NCBI GenBank assembly: GCA_004293445.1
Contig: RDYP01000002.1
Span: 62,001 to 126,000, forward strand
Source: Verrucomicrobiota bacterium
GTDB lineage: Bacteria; Verrucomicrobiota; Verrucomicrobiia; Verrucomicrobiales; Akkermansiaceae
Reading direction: 5' to 3'
Length of the DNA: 64,000 nucleotides
A program made the translations under genes and the position numbers. The notes under the pieces were generated by a model. It did not search any database and had not been told where the DNA came from. It was given only the letters and a program-made list of their open reading frames with translations. Positions within the stretch are counted from its first letter, which is position 1. Each line of letters begins with the position of its first letter. This document shows, piece by piece, positions 24,813 through 33,899 of the stretch.

Positions 24813-25376
24813 ATGCCACCCACCCTTCGCAGTAATTCATCCTCCGCGAGAAAGCCAGCAGTGCTCGCCACCGCGTGCTTGGAGCAGAGCATCGACGCCA
24901 TCGAGGCCGCAGGTATCGCAGACGCAACTGAGATCGCCCGGACCCGTTTGCACTACGAGCGCGCCATCTCGGAAGAACGACCGCTCGATATCCTCGAAAT
25001 CCTCGCCCGGGTCCAAGGTGCCGAGGAAGAACACATTGGCAGCGAAACCGCACGCATCGCGCACGCGATTTCCGGCGTCATCCACCCGACGCCTCCGATG
25101 ATTCCCTTCGCCGGCAAACTCATCGCCCCGACCGCCTTTTACGAGTCCTTTCCATTCCTGCTCGCGACCGCGAAGCTCCTACTTTCACCGGTAATCTACG
25201 CCGAAGACACCGACGCCGTTGGCACCGGCTCGCTCAACCCCATCGCCGCACGCCTCATGGCGGAGGAAATCGTCGCCGTCACCCATGACCGCTTCGGCAT
25301 CAAGCCCTTCGTTACCGCCGTGCGCATGGATTACGAAAGCTGGTCATTTCTCACCCGCAAACACTTCGGATCGTGA
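24813..25376 (+). CDS. Unknown cytoplasmic protein between secretin and GspE/PilB
   Basis: 187 residues from ATG 24813 (an in-frame GTG at 24804 adds three). There is no signal peptide and no clear membrane anchor; the sequence is helical and acidic (LEQSIDAIEAAGIADATEIA, RPLDILEILARVQGAEEEHIG), followed by a compact half ending WSFLTRKHFGS. It overlaps the downstream ATPase start by 4 bp, so it is tightly coupled to it. It could be an ATPase partner, comparable in position to a detached N-terminal domain of PilB/GspE. This is inference; no family was recognised. Confidence 0.6.
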   Translation: MPPTLRSNSSSARKPAVLATACLEQSIDAIEAAGIADATEIARTRLHYERAISEERPLDILEILARVQGAEEEHIGSETARIAHAISGVIHPTPPMIPFAGKLIAPTAFYESFPFLLATAKLLLSPVIYAEDTDAVGTGSLNPIAARLMAEEIVAVTHDRFGIKPFVTAVRMDYESWSFLTRKHFGS

Positions 25377-27067
25377 TCGACTACGACTCCATGTCATTCA
25401 ACGAGCTGATCAGCGGGCAGATCATGCGCGCGCTGACGGATCACGATCCGCAATTCGGCGAACTCTCACACGACCAAGTCGCCAACCGGGTCACCCGCTA
25501 CTGCTTCATGGGAGCCCTCGCCAAGATCAACGGCCTGTCGTTCTTCCCGAAAGTCGCCGAGTTCTGCGATGGCTCCCTCCACGCCTGCTGCGATCCCACC
25601 GTCCTCACCCGCGGACTCTTCAGCCCGCTCTCCATCACCGGTGACAAGCTCATCGTCGCCGTCGCCAACCCCTGGAGCCCGCTCCCCGAAGAATACCTCG
25701 CGCCGCGCTTCCCTGAACTGGAGCTCGTCAAGGTCGTTACCCTCGCCTCGGAAATTTCCCGCGCGATCGAGTCCGTCGCGACCAACTCCGGACCCAGCCG
25801 TTCCGAGCTGGAAGCCATCGATGTCGAGGACAGCGACGACGGCATTCGCGACTTCGACGTCACCACCGAACACAGCGAACCGATGGCGCAACTCGTCGCC
25901 ACGGTCATGGCGGAAGCGGTGAAATCGCGCGCTTCCGACATCCACTTCAAGGTCGAAAAGGAATCTTTCTACTACGCCTATCGGGTCGACGGCGACATCG
26001 GCCACAAAGTGGAGATCCCCATGAAACTGAAGGACCGGCTCGATGCCTTCCTTCTCAATCTCATGAAACTCCCCACCGAGATCCGCGCCACCGCACCCGG
26101 CATCTCAGGACGTTTCACGATCTCCTATTTTCACCGCCCGATCGACATCCGCTACGAGCGCCACCGGACCTATCGAGGCTACCACATCACCATGCGATTG
26201 CTCGATAAGAGCAACATCAACGTGACCCTCGGCAAAGGCACGCTCGCCTTCGACGAGGAGACCCTTTTCGAACTCAACAAAGTCATGAAGGTGCCGGCCG
26301 GCATCATCGTCATGTCAGGCCCCACCGGGTCGGGAAAATCGACGACGCTCAATGCGATCCTCCGCGAGCTGAACCGCCCCGATGTGAACATCCTTACCTT
26401 GGAAAATCCGGTCGAAGATGAGGTTCCCGGCATCACCCACTGCGACCTGAAATCGCCCAAGGAGTTCAAGCCGATGATCGCCTCCTTCATGCGGTCTGAC
26501 CCGGACATCATCCTGATGGGAGAAGTCCGCGATATCGAGTCGGCCGAGCTCGCGATCGAAGCGGCGGTCACAGGGCACAAAGTGCTCACCACCATCCACA
26601 CCCCGCGCGCTTCCCAAATCATCGAGCGCTTCGAACAGCTCGGTGTCGAACGGTGGAAAATCGCACAAACCCTCAAAGCGGCCTGCGCGCAACGCCTGGT
26701 CAAACTACTCTGCCCTTACTGCAAGGAGGCGGCCCCGGGGATCTCCGAACACGATCGCCGAACCTTCAATCTCGACGATTCCTGGGCCAGCATCCCCGTG
26801 TTTTCGGCCAAGTCCGGAGGCTGCGCCGAATGCCGCAACTCCGGCTACAGCGGACGTACCGCCATCCTCGAGATCATTCCCATCACCCCGAAAACCTCCG
26901 ACATGCTGTCGAAAGGCGAGATCTCCCCCTACGATCTGGAAATCAAAATCCAACAGGAAGGCAAGCTCCCGAATCTCCGCCGCAGCGGCCTCCGCCTGCT
27001 GAGAGAAGGAAAGACCGACATCGACGCCATCGCCAAGGTCATCGACATGACATACACCGATGAATAA
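25373..27067 (+). CDS. GspE/PilB-type assembly ATPase
   Basis: 564 residues from GTG 25373, overlapping the upstream gene. A ~170-residue N-terminal domain is followed by the ATPase core: SRASDIHF, Walker A GPTGSGKST (~residue 315), Asp box LTLENPVEDEV, Walker B IILMGEVRD, and His box TGHKVLTTIHT. Two cysteine pairs in the C-terminal region (LLCPYCKEA and GGCAECRNSGY) give the zinc-binding element typical of GspE/PilB. It powers fibre extension or secretion together with the GspF/PilC-like platform protein encoded next (8-bp overlap). Confidence 0.9.
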   Translation: MIDYDSMSFNELISGQIMRALTDHDPQFGELSHDQVANRVTRYCFMGALAKINGLSFFPKVAEFCDGSLHACCDPTVLTRGLFSPLSITGDKLIVAVANPWSPLPEEYLAPRFPELELVKVVTLASEISRAIESVATNSGPSRSELEAIDVEDSDDGIRDFDVTTEHSEPMAQLVATVMAEAVKSRASDIHFKVEKESFYYAYRVDGDIGHKVEIPMKLKDRLDAFLLNLMKLPTEIRATAPGISGRFTISYFHRPIDIRYERHRTYRGYHITMRLLDKSNINVTLGKGTLAFDEETLFELNKVMKVPAGIIVMSGPTGSGKSTTLNAILRELNRPDVNILTLENPVEDEVPGITHCDLKSPKEFKPMIASFMRSDPDIILMGEVRDIESAELAIEAAVTGHKVLTTIHTPRASQIIERFEQLGVERWKIAQTLKAACAQRLVKLLCPYCKEAAPGISEHDRRTFNLDDSWASIPVFSAKSGGCAECRNSGYSGRTAILEIIPITPKTSDMLSKGEISPYDLEIKIQQEGKLPNLRRSGLRLLREGKTDIDAIAKVIDMTYTDE

Positions 27068-28199
27068 CGCGCCCCCCAATCCCAACGCTAAATCTCCTGC
27101 CGCTTCGCCGGCGGCGACTCCAGCCTCCTTCAGCTTTTTGAAGAGCTCCAAACCCAAGGAGTTCAACAAAAAGACCCTCATCGCTCTATTCCGCGGCATC
27201 AGCTCGATGCTCCGAGCCCAGATCAACACCGCCGATGCCCTGAAATACTACGGCCAAGGACTCTCCGATAAGGTCATGGCCGATACCCTCGTCAAAATCC
27301 GCGAGGAGATCAACGCAGGCGTCAGCGTGCACGAGGCCTTCAAGCGAACGGGACGCTTCAGCGACATGGTCGTCGGCCTCATCCAGGCAGGGAGCGATGC
27401 CGGGCAACTCCATCAAGCATTCCAATCACTGTCCGCCCGCTTCACCAGCGAACTTCACTTCGCAAAGGCGATCAAAAAAGCCACCCTAATGCCGGCGGTG
27501 ATCATTTCCGTCCTGCTCGGCGCCTTCGTGGTGTCGCAGGTTCAGATCGTCCCCCAAGTGCAACAAATGCTCGCAGGGGTTGGAGCCAAGCCCGATGGCA
27601 TGACCGCCATCTCTTTCAAAGTCGCGGAAATCACCCGCTCCGTCTGGCCGATCGTCTTCCTCTCCATCGCCGGCACGGCCATCACCATTTGGCGATCGGA
27701 AAAAGTCCGGAACCTGCTCCTCGGCCTCGCCATGTCGAAGTGGCGCATGCTCCGCCTGCTGATCCTCAGCCTGCGCCAAATGACTTTCCTCTCGACCATC
27801 AAGCTCCTTCACGGCAACGGCATCAACCTCGCGAAGTCGATCCGCGTCTCCGCCAACAGCCTCAAAGGCACGCCCTTCTATCAGGAACTTCGCAGTGCCG
27901 CGGACAAATACGAACATTCCGGCGTACCGCTCTCCACCGCCTTCGCGAAGTACACTTCGGTCGATGCCCAGGTCGTCCACATGCTGTCCATCGGAGAAAA
28001 ATCCGCATCGCTGGACAGCCAACTCGAAATGCTTTCCCAAATGTATGAAGAGGACGCGGAAAATTACATGGCGGCTTTCACCGCCGCCGTCAGCTTTCTC
28101 GTTCTCATCATGGCAGTGTTCCTCATCGCCGCCGTGTTCATCGGCACCTTCCTCCCGATCTTCCTAATGGGACCGAAAATGATGAACAGCGGCGTCTGA
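27060..28199 (+). CDS. GspF/PilC-type inner-membrane platform protein
   Basis: 379 residues with the duplicated GspF domain. The first half contains LFRGISSMLRAQINTADAL and EAFKRTGRFSDMVVGLIQAGSDAGQL, then a membrane segment (PAVIISVLLGAFVVSQVQI). The second half contains FLSTIKLLHGNGINLAKSI and HMLSIGEKSASLDSQLEML with a C-terminal membrane segment (FLVLIMAVFLIAAVFIGTFL). About 45 Ala/Pro/Ser-rich residues precede the first domain. It is the platform that the assembly ATPase turns or pushes. The gene starts inside the end of the gspE-like gene. Confidence 0.9.
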   Translation: MNNAPPNPNAKSPAASPAATPASFSFLKSSKPKEFNKKTLIALFRGISSMLRAQINTADALKYYGQGLSDKVMADTLVKIREEINAGVSVHEAFKRTGRFSDMVVGLIQAGSDAGQLHQAFQSLSARFTSELHFAKAIKKATLMPAVIISVLLGAFVVSQVQIVPQVQQMLAGVGAKPDGMTAISFKVAEITRSVWPIVFLSIAGTAITIWRSEKVRNLLLGLAMSKWRMLRLLILSLRQMTFLSTIKLLHGNGINLAKSIRVSANSLKGTPFYQELRSAADKYEHSGVPLSTAFAKYTSVDAQVVHMLSIGEKSASLDSQLEMLSQMYEEDAENYMAAFTAAVSFLVLIMAVFLIAAVFIGTFLPIFLMGPKMMNSGV

Positions 28200-28221
28200 A
28201 AGTTCCTACCCCATCCACGGC

Positions 28222-28635
28222 ATGCAACTCACACGACTCGATCGCTGGCTGCGCGAACGCTACGTTTACGAGACCCACATCTACACGCTCCGCATGCCCG
28301 ATCATATCCCCGTCGGAACGATCGCCGAGGAGCTCCCGGAAGCACCCGGCCGACGCTTCCGCCACCGATTCATTCTCCGCAGCGAAAGCGCGGTGAACGA
28401 GCTGGTCGCCCATTTGCGGGATGCCAACCAAATGTTCACCACCCGCGTGGTCGACCGCGAGGAATGGTATGTGCCCTTCATCGCCCCCCAAGGAAAGTCC
28501 GTCACTTGGTGGTTCGTCTGGTTCGCGATCAGCCTGGTCGGAGCTTACGGGCTCCTCCAATTGGCTCGCATGGCGTGGGCAAATCCCAATCTTCAGAAAA
28601 ATCTCAGCGAGGCCCTCGAAATCCTCAAAGGATGA
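28222..28635 (+). CDS. Unknown single-membrane-span pilus-locus protein
   Basis: 137 residues. An N-terminal ~95-residue basic cytoplasmic-like part (LDRWLRERYVYETHIYTLRM) is followed by one membrane span (WWFVWFAISLVGAYGLLQLA) and a short amphipathic tail. No family was recognised. It follows the GspF-like gene by 22 bp and precedes the fourth prepilin, so it is probably a locus-specific assembly or minor-pilin accessory factor. Confidence 0.6.
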   Translation: MQLTRLDRWLRERYVYETHIYTLRMPDHIPVGTIAEELPEAPGRRFRHRFILRSESAVNELVAHLRDANQMFTTRVVDREEWYVPFIAPQGKSVTWWFVWFAISLVGAYGLLQLARMAWANPNLQKNLSEALEILKG

Positions 28636-28656
28636 CAAAAGCGCCCCGGAATCCTC

Positions 28657-28692
28657 AAGATTTCCTTCTTTTCAAGAAATACGAGGAATCTT
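28657..28692 (+). other. Imperfect stem-loop upstream of the fourth prepilin
   Basis: AAGATT-CCT pairs with AGGAATCTT (one bulged T), and the loop contains a further TTCTT/AAGAA pairing. It lies in the 74-bp spacer between 28635 and the start of the prepilin-like gene at 28710. It may mark a processing site or weak attenuator. Confidence 0.35.
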
Positions 28693-28709
28693 AGCGTCCT
28701 CCCCATCTC

Positions 28710-29132
28710 ATGGAGGTTTACCCAGCCCATCACCCCGCCCAACGCGGCTTCACGCTCGTTGAAATGACGGTCGTGATTCTCGTGCTGATATCCATGATCA
28801 CCGCCGGCTTTTACGGTACCAATGCCTACCGAAGCTGGTCGCTTGCCCGCGAAGCATCCGAGAACTTGCGAACCGCCTACGTTGCCCAGCGCACCTACCT
28901 CGCCGACAATCCGACCACTCCGGTTTCGACGCTCACCCAGCAACTGCTCCTGCCCTACGTCCCGGGGAACCCCGGCAGTTTTCCCAGCGGCAAGTCTCTG
29001 AACGGAGCAGCCCTGACGGTTAGAGTCAACGTGTCCCCGCCCTTCATGACCACCAGCGCTGGCGGAACTACGGGAGACCGCTACGATCCCTCTGCCAATA
29101 CCTCGGACGCCTTATGGGACGTCGGCGAATGA
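28710..29132 (+). CDS. Prepilin-like protein (minor pilin/pseudopilin)
   Basis: 140 residues. The leader ends QRG, then FTLVEMTVVILVLISMI: a standard prepilin cleavage site with Phe+1 and Glu+5. The head domain (WSLAREASENLRTAYVAQRTYLADNP) is unrelated to the three tandem prepilins, whose +1 residue is Met. It probably is a minor pilin, possibly tip or priming subunit. Its stop overlaps the next start (ATGA). Confidence 0.82.
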   Translation: MEVYPAHHPAQRGFTLVEMTVVILVLISMITAGFYGTNAYRSWSLAREASENLRTAYVAQRTYLADNPTTPVSTLTQQLLLPYVPGNPGSFPSGKSLNGAALTVRVNVSPPFMTTSAGGTTGDRYDPSANTSDALWDVGE

Positions 29133-29614
29133 AAACCGCCTACGGGTCGGCCCTCGCAGCCACCTTGCTGGCCAGCCTCACGCTGGCATCAGCAAACGAT
29201 TTCAACTTTTTCGGCGACTATCTGATCCTGCGGCAAACGAAGGTCACCGGCAACGGCAAGGTGATCGATGTCCCGATCAAGCCGCTCAAACTTTCGGTCT
29301 CGACCGATGGAGTGAACGTCCGCATCCACAGCGACCCGCAGGGCAATCACGCTTCGCTCTTCGCAATCTACCGGTCGGACGGAATCGGTCGTCAAACTCA
29401 AGCCGGCGGCCCGCTCGAGGTGGTCCCCGGCATTCAGGCCACCAGCATTCACGGAGGCGTCCACAAGCACCTCCGCCTAACCCGCGACGCCCTGATCCTC
29501 ACGGTCTTCCCCGGAGTTTCGGACCAGACCCTCATTACCCATGCCTCTCTCGTCCCGCCTAGCGGCACATCCCGCTCCGAAAAAGCGACCCCCAAGGCAT
29601 CAACCGCCCCTTGA
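29129..29614 (+). CDS. Exported protein of unknown function, pilus locus
   Basis: 161 residues from ATG 29129, beginning with a signal peptide (MKTAYGSALAATLLASLTLASA). The mature part is beta-rich (DYLILRQTKVTGNGKVIDVP, LKLSVSTDGVNVRIHSDP) and ends in a Ser/Pro tail. No cysteines. Coupled by overlap to the minor prepilin gene, so a periplasmic or surface role with that pilin is plausible. No family recognised. Confidence 0.6.
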   Translation: MKTAYGSALAATLLASLTLASANDFNFFGDYLILRQTKVTGNGKVIDVPIKPLKLSVSTDGVNVRIHSDPQGNHASLFAIYRSDGIGRQTQAGGPLEVVPGIQATSIHGGVHKHLRLTRDALILTVFPGVSDQTLITHASLVPPSGTSRSEKATPKASTAP

Positions 29615-29618
29615 GACC

Positions 29619-30326
29619 ATGCGACCCTTGCCGACCCATCAACCCGCGGACGCGTCAGCCAAGACAGCCGGCCAAGCAGCCGCAGCTCCACCCTCACTCG
29701 CCGCCAAAAGCCAGCCCTTGCTACTCGCCATTAGCACCTGCCTCGCTGCCATCTTCTGCATCCTCTATCTCCAGAAGCCTGTCATCGTCCGTCAGGCCTC
29801 GCAAAACGAGCAAGCCGCAAGCCTCCCGCCTTCCCCAACAAACCCGCAGCCCCTCGCAGAGGCCCCGCTCCTGCCCGGCGGCACGACCCTACCCGGCGAC
29901 TCCGCGAGACCGCTCGCAGCCGATCCCCGCCACCTCTCCCCGGCGATTGATGCAGAAGCATCCCCCTACGAAGAAACCAATCTTCGCATTCAACATGCCC
30001 TCACCGCTCAAGGTCCCGCAGGCGAAGACCTCGGCAAAATCATACTGGAAGTCCCCGTCCTCTACCAAAGCCGCTCACTGCGCTGGACGCCCGAACAAGT
30101 CGCCCGCGCCCGCGATCTGATGATCCGCATCGGTGGCTTTCAGGAAAAATCACGCAGCCTTCGCGAGGAAGGACAGCTCCTGATGGAAGAATGGAACGCA
30201 CTCGTTGCCGACTCCATCCCCTCGACCATGCTCCGAGCCGACAGCCCGACACTGCCAGGCCACCCCCGTCATGCCGAGTCGAGCGGCCTCGACAGCAGCA
30301 AAGCGATCGAACTTCAAAGCCGATGA
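29619..30326 (+). CDS. Membrane-anchored protein with Pro-rich linker, pilus locus
   Basis: 235 residues from ATG 29619. One membrane segment (LLLAISTCLAAIFCILYLQ, ~33-51) is preceded by an Ala/Pro-rich cytoplasmic tail. It is followed by a Pro-rich linker and a helical region (WTPEQVARARDLMIRIGGFQ, SRSLREEGQLLMEEWNAL). Its topology resembles GspC/PilN-like bitopic proteins but no motif confirms this. The stop overlaps the following start. Confidence 0.55.
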   Translation: MRPLPTHQPADASAKTAGQAAAAPPSLAAKSQPLLLAISTCLAAIFCILYLQKPVIVRQASQNEQAASLPPSPTNPQPLAEAPLLPGGTTLPGDSARPLAADPRHLSPAIDAEASPYEETNLRIQHALTAQGPAGEDLGKIILEVPVLYQSRSLRWTPEQVARARDLMIRIGGFQEKSRSLREEGQLLMEEWNALVADSIPSTMLRADSPTLPGHPRHAESSGLDSSKAIELQSR

Positions 30327-30991
30327 ACACCTCCCACACCCTCATCGCCAGCCTCGCGCTCCTGTCGGCAGCCACCCACGCCGCTACCCCGCACGACGGA
30401 ACGGCCGATCGAGACCCGCTCCTGTCCGCTCTTCACCAGGGTTTCGGCTCGGCCCAACCAGCTCCAGGGGAAGAGGAAATCCCCAGCGTCGTGCCGAGTC
30501 TCGTCCCAGATACCGCGGGTCACCGCCCCAGCCCGAAAGGAATTCGAGTGAGCATCGAACCCGGCAAAAACGACGGCGTCAAAGTGGATCCCTCCGCGGT
30601 GAAATTGCTCGCACCCTTCCCCGCCAAGCCCCTCACTCAGGCCCCTGCAGGATGGAAGATCCAGCAACCGGAAACCGTTCCCGCCTTCGCACGCCAAATC
30701 CGTCTCGAGAACGGGACCGAAATCACCCTCTCGATCCGCCCTCACCTGCTGGTCCCCGCTGCCGATGGCCGGCAGTCGTTCGCCATCCAAGAACCCGGCT
30801 ACAATCCCACGCTGGGCTACGCTCAAACCCGCACCCTCGGCGCGATCCTCGGCGACTCACTCGAGCGTATGGATGAGGACTCCCGCAGGCTCGGCGAAAG
30901 CCTCGACCAACTCGAGCAGTTGCTGTCCTCGCTCCCTCCGACCCCGACCTCCACCTCCTCAAAACCCTCTCCCAAGGGCAAATCGCGATGA
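30323..30991 (+). CDS. Exported protein of unknown function, pilus locus
   Basis: 222 residues from ATG 30323. Signal peptide MNTSHTLIASLALLSAATHA, then a low-complexity stretch, a beta-like middle (FARQIRLENGTEITLSIRPH) and a C-terminal helical/coiled segment (DSLERMDEDSRRLGESLDQL) with a Ser/Pro/Lys tail. Coupled by overlap on both sides (ATGA at each end). No family recognised. Confidence 0.58.
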   Translation: MNTSHTLIASLALLSAATHAATPHDGTADRDPLLSALHQGFGSAQPAPGEEEIPSVVPSLVPDTAGHRPSPKGIRVSIEPGKNDGVKVDPSAVKLLAPFPAKPLTQAPAGWKIQQPETVPAFARQIRLENGTEITLSIRPHLLVPAADGRQSFAIQEPGYNPTLGYAQTRTLGAILGDSLERMDEDSRRLGESLDQLEQLLSSLPPTPTSTSSKPSPKGKSR

Positions 30992-31437
30992 ACACCCAAC
31001 TCATCCCCGCCATCTGCCGCAGCGCTCTGACGCTGATGGTCGGTGCCGCCGCAGGACACTGGATGGGCGTCCGTGCCCTGACAGCATCGGCCACCCATTC
31101 CAGCGATACACCAGTAGCGGCACCGCTCGTCCCGCAAGCAGCCCCGGAATCGATCGCAGCGAACCCGCCCCGTCCGCCCCAAGAACCCACCACTGCTCCC
31201 GCCAGCGATGAGGATCAGCAAAACCGCATCGAGAAATTGCTCACCTTGCTGGAAAGCAGCATGGAACAGAACAAGGAACTTCGCGACCGGATCGGCGAAA
31301 CCAATCGCGACCTGATGGAGCTGCGTTTCCAGGTCGATAGCTACGATGGCCAATTCCGACCACTACAAGTGGAAGAGGAACCCAGCGACTACGATCGCAG
31401 CGGAAGCGGAGTGCTGCCGCCACGCGAGACGCCGTAA
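30988..31437 (+). CDS. Short anchored coiled-coil protein, last gene of pilus run
   Basis: 149 residues. A weak N-terminal membrane segment (AICRSALTLMVGAAAGHWMG), a Pro-rich linker, then a coiled coil (NRIEKLLTLLESSMEQNKEL, ETNRDLMELRFQVDSY) and an acidic tail. It overlaps the upstream gene by 4 bp and is closed by a strong terminator directly after its stop, marking the end of the long operon. Function unknown. Confidence 0.6.
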   Translation: MNTQLIPAICRSALTLMVGAAAGHWMGVRALTASATHSSDTPVAAPLVPQAAPESIAANPPRPPQEPTTAPASDEDQQNRIEKLLTLLESSMEQNKELRDRIGETNRDLMELRFQVDSYDGQFRPLQVEEEPSDYDRSGSGVLPPRETP

Positions 31438-31467
31438 AAAAGAGGCGGCACCCTTGCCGCCTCTTTT
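31438..31467. terminator. Bidirectional intrinsic terminator
   Basis: Perfect 13-bp stem AAAAGAGGCGGCA / TGCCGCCTCTTTT around a 4-nt loop, directly after the stop at 31437. T-runs on both strands allow it to end both the pilus run and the convergent rpiB-glyA gene. Confidence 0.92.
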
Positions 31468-31502
31468 GAAATTCTAAACTTCGCGCCCGGGACCAGGTCC
31501 TC

Positions 31503-33176
31503 CTACCAAGGCATCGGGAAGGCGCGATTGAATGCGAAGACTCGCTCACGGACCGCGTGCAGCTTCGCCTCATCACCGATCGACCCAAGGGCCTCGGCGA
31601 TGAAGTCGGCGACTTGCTCGACGTCCTTTTCCTTCATCCCACGCGTCGTCACCGCGGGCGTTCCGATCCGGATACCACTCGGCTTCATCGGGGTGCCGGT
31701 GTCGAAAGGAATCGAGTTCTTGTTCACCGTGATCCCCGCCTCATCGAGCGCGTGCGATGCGTCGGAGCCATTCAGACCCTTCGGCCGCAGGTCCACCATC
31801 ATCACGTGATTGTCCGAACCACCAGAGACGATCCGGAAACCATGACTGGAGAGTCGGGCGGCAAGCGCCTGGGAGTTCCGCACCACCTGTTCCTGGTATT
31901 CACGGAAAGTCGGCTTGAGCGCCTCGCCGAAGCAAATCGCTTTGGCAGCGATCACGTGCATCAGCGGTCCACCTTGAATCCCCGGGAACACTTGGGCATC
32001 GATCTTCTTAGCGAATTCCTCCTTGCACAGGATGATCCCTCCGCGCGGTCCACGCAGCGACTTGTGGGTCGTCGAGGTCACAAAATCCGCGAAAGGCACT
32101 GGGCTCGGATGCACCCCGGCAGCCACGAGGCCAGCGATGTGCGCCATATCCACGAAAAGGTAGGCACCCACCTCGCGGGCGATCTTCGACATCCGCTCGA
32201 AGTCGATCACCCGCGAATAGGCACTGGCCCCGCAAGTGATCAGCGCCGGCTTGCACTCGCGGGCAAGTTGGGCGAGGGCATCGTAATCGATCTGCTCATC
32301 GTCCGGGCTGACCCCGTAGTGGACCACATCGTAAAACTTCCCGGAGAAGTTCGCCTTGTGCCCGTGGGTCAGGTGACCACCGTGAGCCAGATCCATCGTC
32401 AAAATCCGATCACCCGGCTTGAGCACCGAGAAGTAAACCGCCGTGTTCGCTTGCGAACCGGAGTGCGGCTGGACGTTTGCATGCTCCGCCCCGAAAAGCT
32501 CCTTGGCGCGGTCGATCGCCAACTGCTCGATCACATCGACATTCTCGCAACCACCATACCAACGACGGCCGGGATAACCCTCGGCATACTTGTTGGTCAG
32601 CACCGAGCCCTGAGCCTCCATCACCGCTGGCGAAGCGAAATTCTCCGAAGCGATCAGCTCGATGTTGTTCCGCTGGCGCCGCTCCTCGGCGACGATCGCG
32701 GCGTGGATCGCCGGGTCGGTCTCGGCAATACGGGAGCCCGATGACTTGCAGACCCGTTGCTCGTGACGACCACCCTCGAAAGCGGTCGCAAGAAATGCGT
32801 CGGCCATCGCGACCGCCGTAGCCGCGTTGAGCGACTTTCCGCCCAAGCAGAGCACATTCGCATCGTTGTGAAGGCGAGTTGCCACCGCCTCATCCACGGT
32901 GCGGACATTGGCCGCCCGCACGTGGCGGTGACGATTGGCGGCGATGCAGACACCGACACCGGAAGTGCAGCAAAGAATGCCGAAATCGCGAGTGCCGTCG
33001 GAAATGGAACGACCGACCAGATTCGCAAAATCCGCATAGTCGACCGATTCACTGCCGTGGGTTCCGAAGTCCGTGACCTCGTGACCGGCGGCCAGGAGAT
33101 GGGCGACGATGGCTTCCTTCAGTTCAACTCCGCCATGATCGGCGCCGAGGGCAATACGCAGGGAGATTTGGCTCAT
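31503..33176 (-). CDS. glyA: Fusion of ribose-5-phosphate isomerase B and serine hydroxymethyltransferase
   Basis: 557 residues from ATG 33176. Residues 1-~145 are Rpi[11 protein letters not shown] near the start and [14 protein letters not shown] (~69-82) with the CxSGxG-like active-site cysteine. Residues ~150-557 are [32 protein letters not shown], and the PLP lysine in [14 protein letters not shown] (K372). SHMT makes glycine and methylene-THF from serine; RpiB interconverts ribulose- and ribose-5-phosphate. Both feed purine synthesis. I recall the same fusion from other Verrucomicrobia and related phyla. A longer frame to 33296 adds a non-homologous leader and is unlikely. Confidence 0.92.
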   Translation of the reverse strand: MSQISLRIALGADHGGVELKEAIVAHLLAAGHEVTDFGTHGSESVDYADFANLVGRSISDGTRDFGILCCTSGVGVCIAANRHRHVRAANVRTVDEAVATRLHNDANVLCLGGKSLNAATAVAMADAFLATAFEGGRHEQRVCKSSGSRIAETDPAIHAAIVAEERRQRNNIELIASENFASPAVMEAQGSVLTNKYAEGYPGRRWYGGCENVDVIEQLAIDRAKELFGAEHANVQPHSGSQANTAVYFSVLKPGDRILTMDLAHGGHLTHGHKANFSGKFYDVVHYGVSPDDEQIDYDALAQLARECKPALITCGASAYSRVIDFERMSKIAREVGAYLFVDMAHIAGLVAAGVHPSPVPFADFVTSTTHKSLRGPRGGIILCKEEFAKKIDAQVFPGIQGGPLMHVIAAKAICFGEALKPTFREYQEQVVRNSQALAARLSSHGFRIVSGGSDNHVMMVDLRPKGLNGSDASHALDEAGITVNKNSIPFDTGTPMKPSGIRIGTPAVTTRGMKEKDVEQVADFIAEALGSIGDEAKLHAVRERVFAFNRAFPMPW

Positions 33177-33310
33177 GATGATCGCAGGGGCGGGACGGAA
33201 ATTGGCGCGGAGGCGGAAAGTGCCAAGTAAGAATTTCCGCTGGCCCGAAAAGGCTCGAAAAATCTCCTCACAAGGGACGGCGCACGATGCCCCCAAGGCC
33301 GAAATTCACC

Positions 33311-33802
33311 TCACTTGGAGCTCCCGCCCTGCCACGTTTGATCAATGAAGGCGATCAAGCTGGGAATCGCCACATCCAGCGTCTTTCCGACCTCCGCGTA
33401 GGCCTTCTTACCCATCCCGATCGGATCGGGCACGTCCGCAGCCACCCCTCGGCCAGGAATCTCGACGAATTCACAGACCAGGAAAAACTTGTCGGCAAAG
33501 TCAGGGAACAAATTCTCCAACGCGTCCAAATGGCCCGCGGTCATTGCAAAGACATGGGTCGCGCGCTCAAGCAATTCGGCCGATACCGGCTGACTCTCGA
33601 AATCGTTCAATTCAACGCCCCGTGAAGCAAGGAACCGCAGCGTTTCAGGATTCGCTCCGTCACCCGGGTAGGCCGCCACTCCGGCGGATGCGACCTCGAA
33701 GTCACCGCGCTCCTCGACCGCTTTTCGGAACAAAGCCTCAGCCATGGGGCTGCGGCAGGTGTTTCCGGTGCAGACGAAAAGAACCGATTTGCTCGCTGAC
33801 AT
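33311..33802 (-). CDS. Low-molecular-weight protein tyrosine phosphatase family
   Basis: 163 residues from ATG 33802. The P-loop CX5R motif FVCTGNTCRSPMAEAL is near the N-terminus and the general acid loop is DVPDPIG, as in LMW-PTP/arginine phosphatases. The family dephosphorylates phosphotyrosine or phosphoarginine, sometimes regulating exopolysaccharide kinases; which applies here cannot be told. In-frame sequence up to 33877 adds residues before the core beta strand and is probably untranslated. It lies 134 bp upstream of rpiB-glyA on the same strand. Confidence 0.85.
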   Translation of the reverse strand: MSASKSVLFVCTGNTCRSPMAEALFRKAVEERGDFEVASAGVAAYPGDGANPETLRFLASRGVELNDFESQPVSAELLERATHVFAMTAGHLDALENLFPDFADKFFLVCEFVEIPGRGVAADVPDPIGMGKKAYAEVGKTLDVAIPSLIAFIDQTWQGGSSK

Positions 33803-33899
33803 CGCCGCCACACTGCCTTTTCCCCGACCACCGGTCAAGACAGTGCCCGCCCCAACGAGCCGCAAGATTGCTGCCACGCCCCCTCAAGCTCCCCACCCA

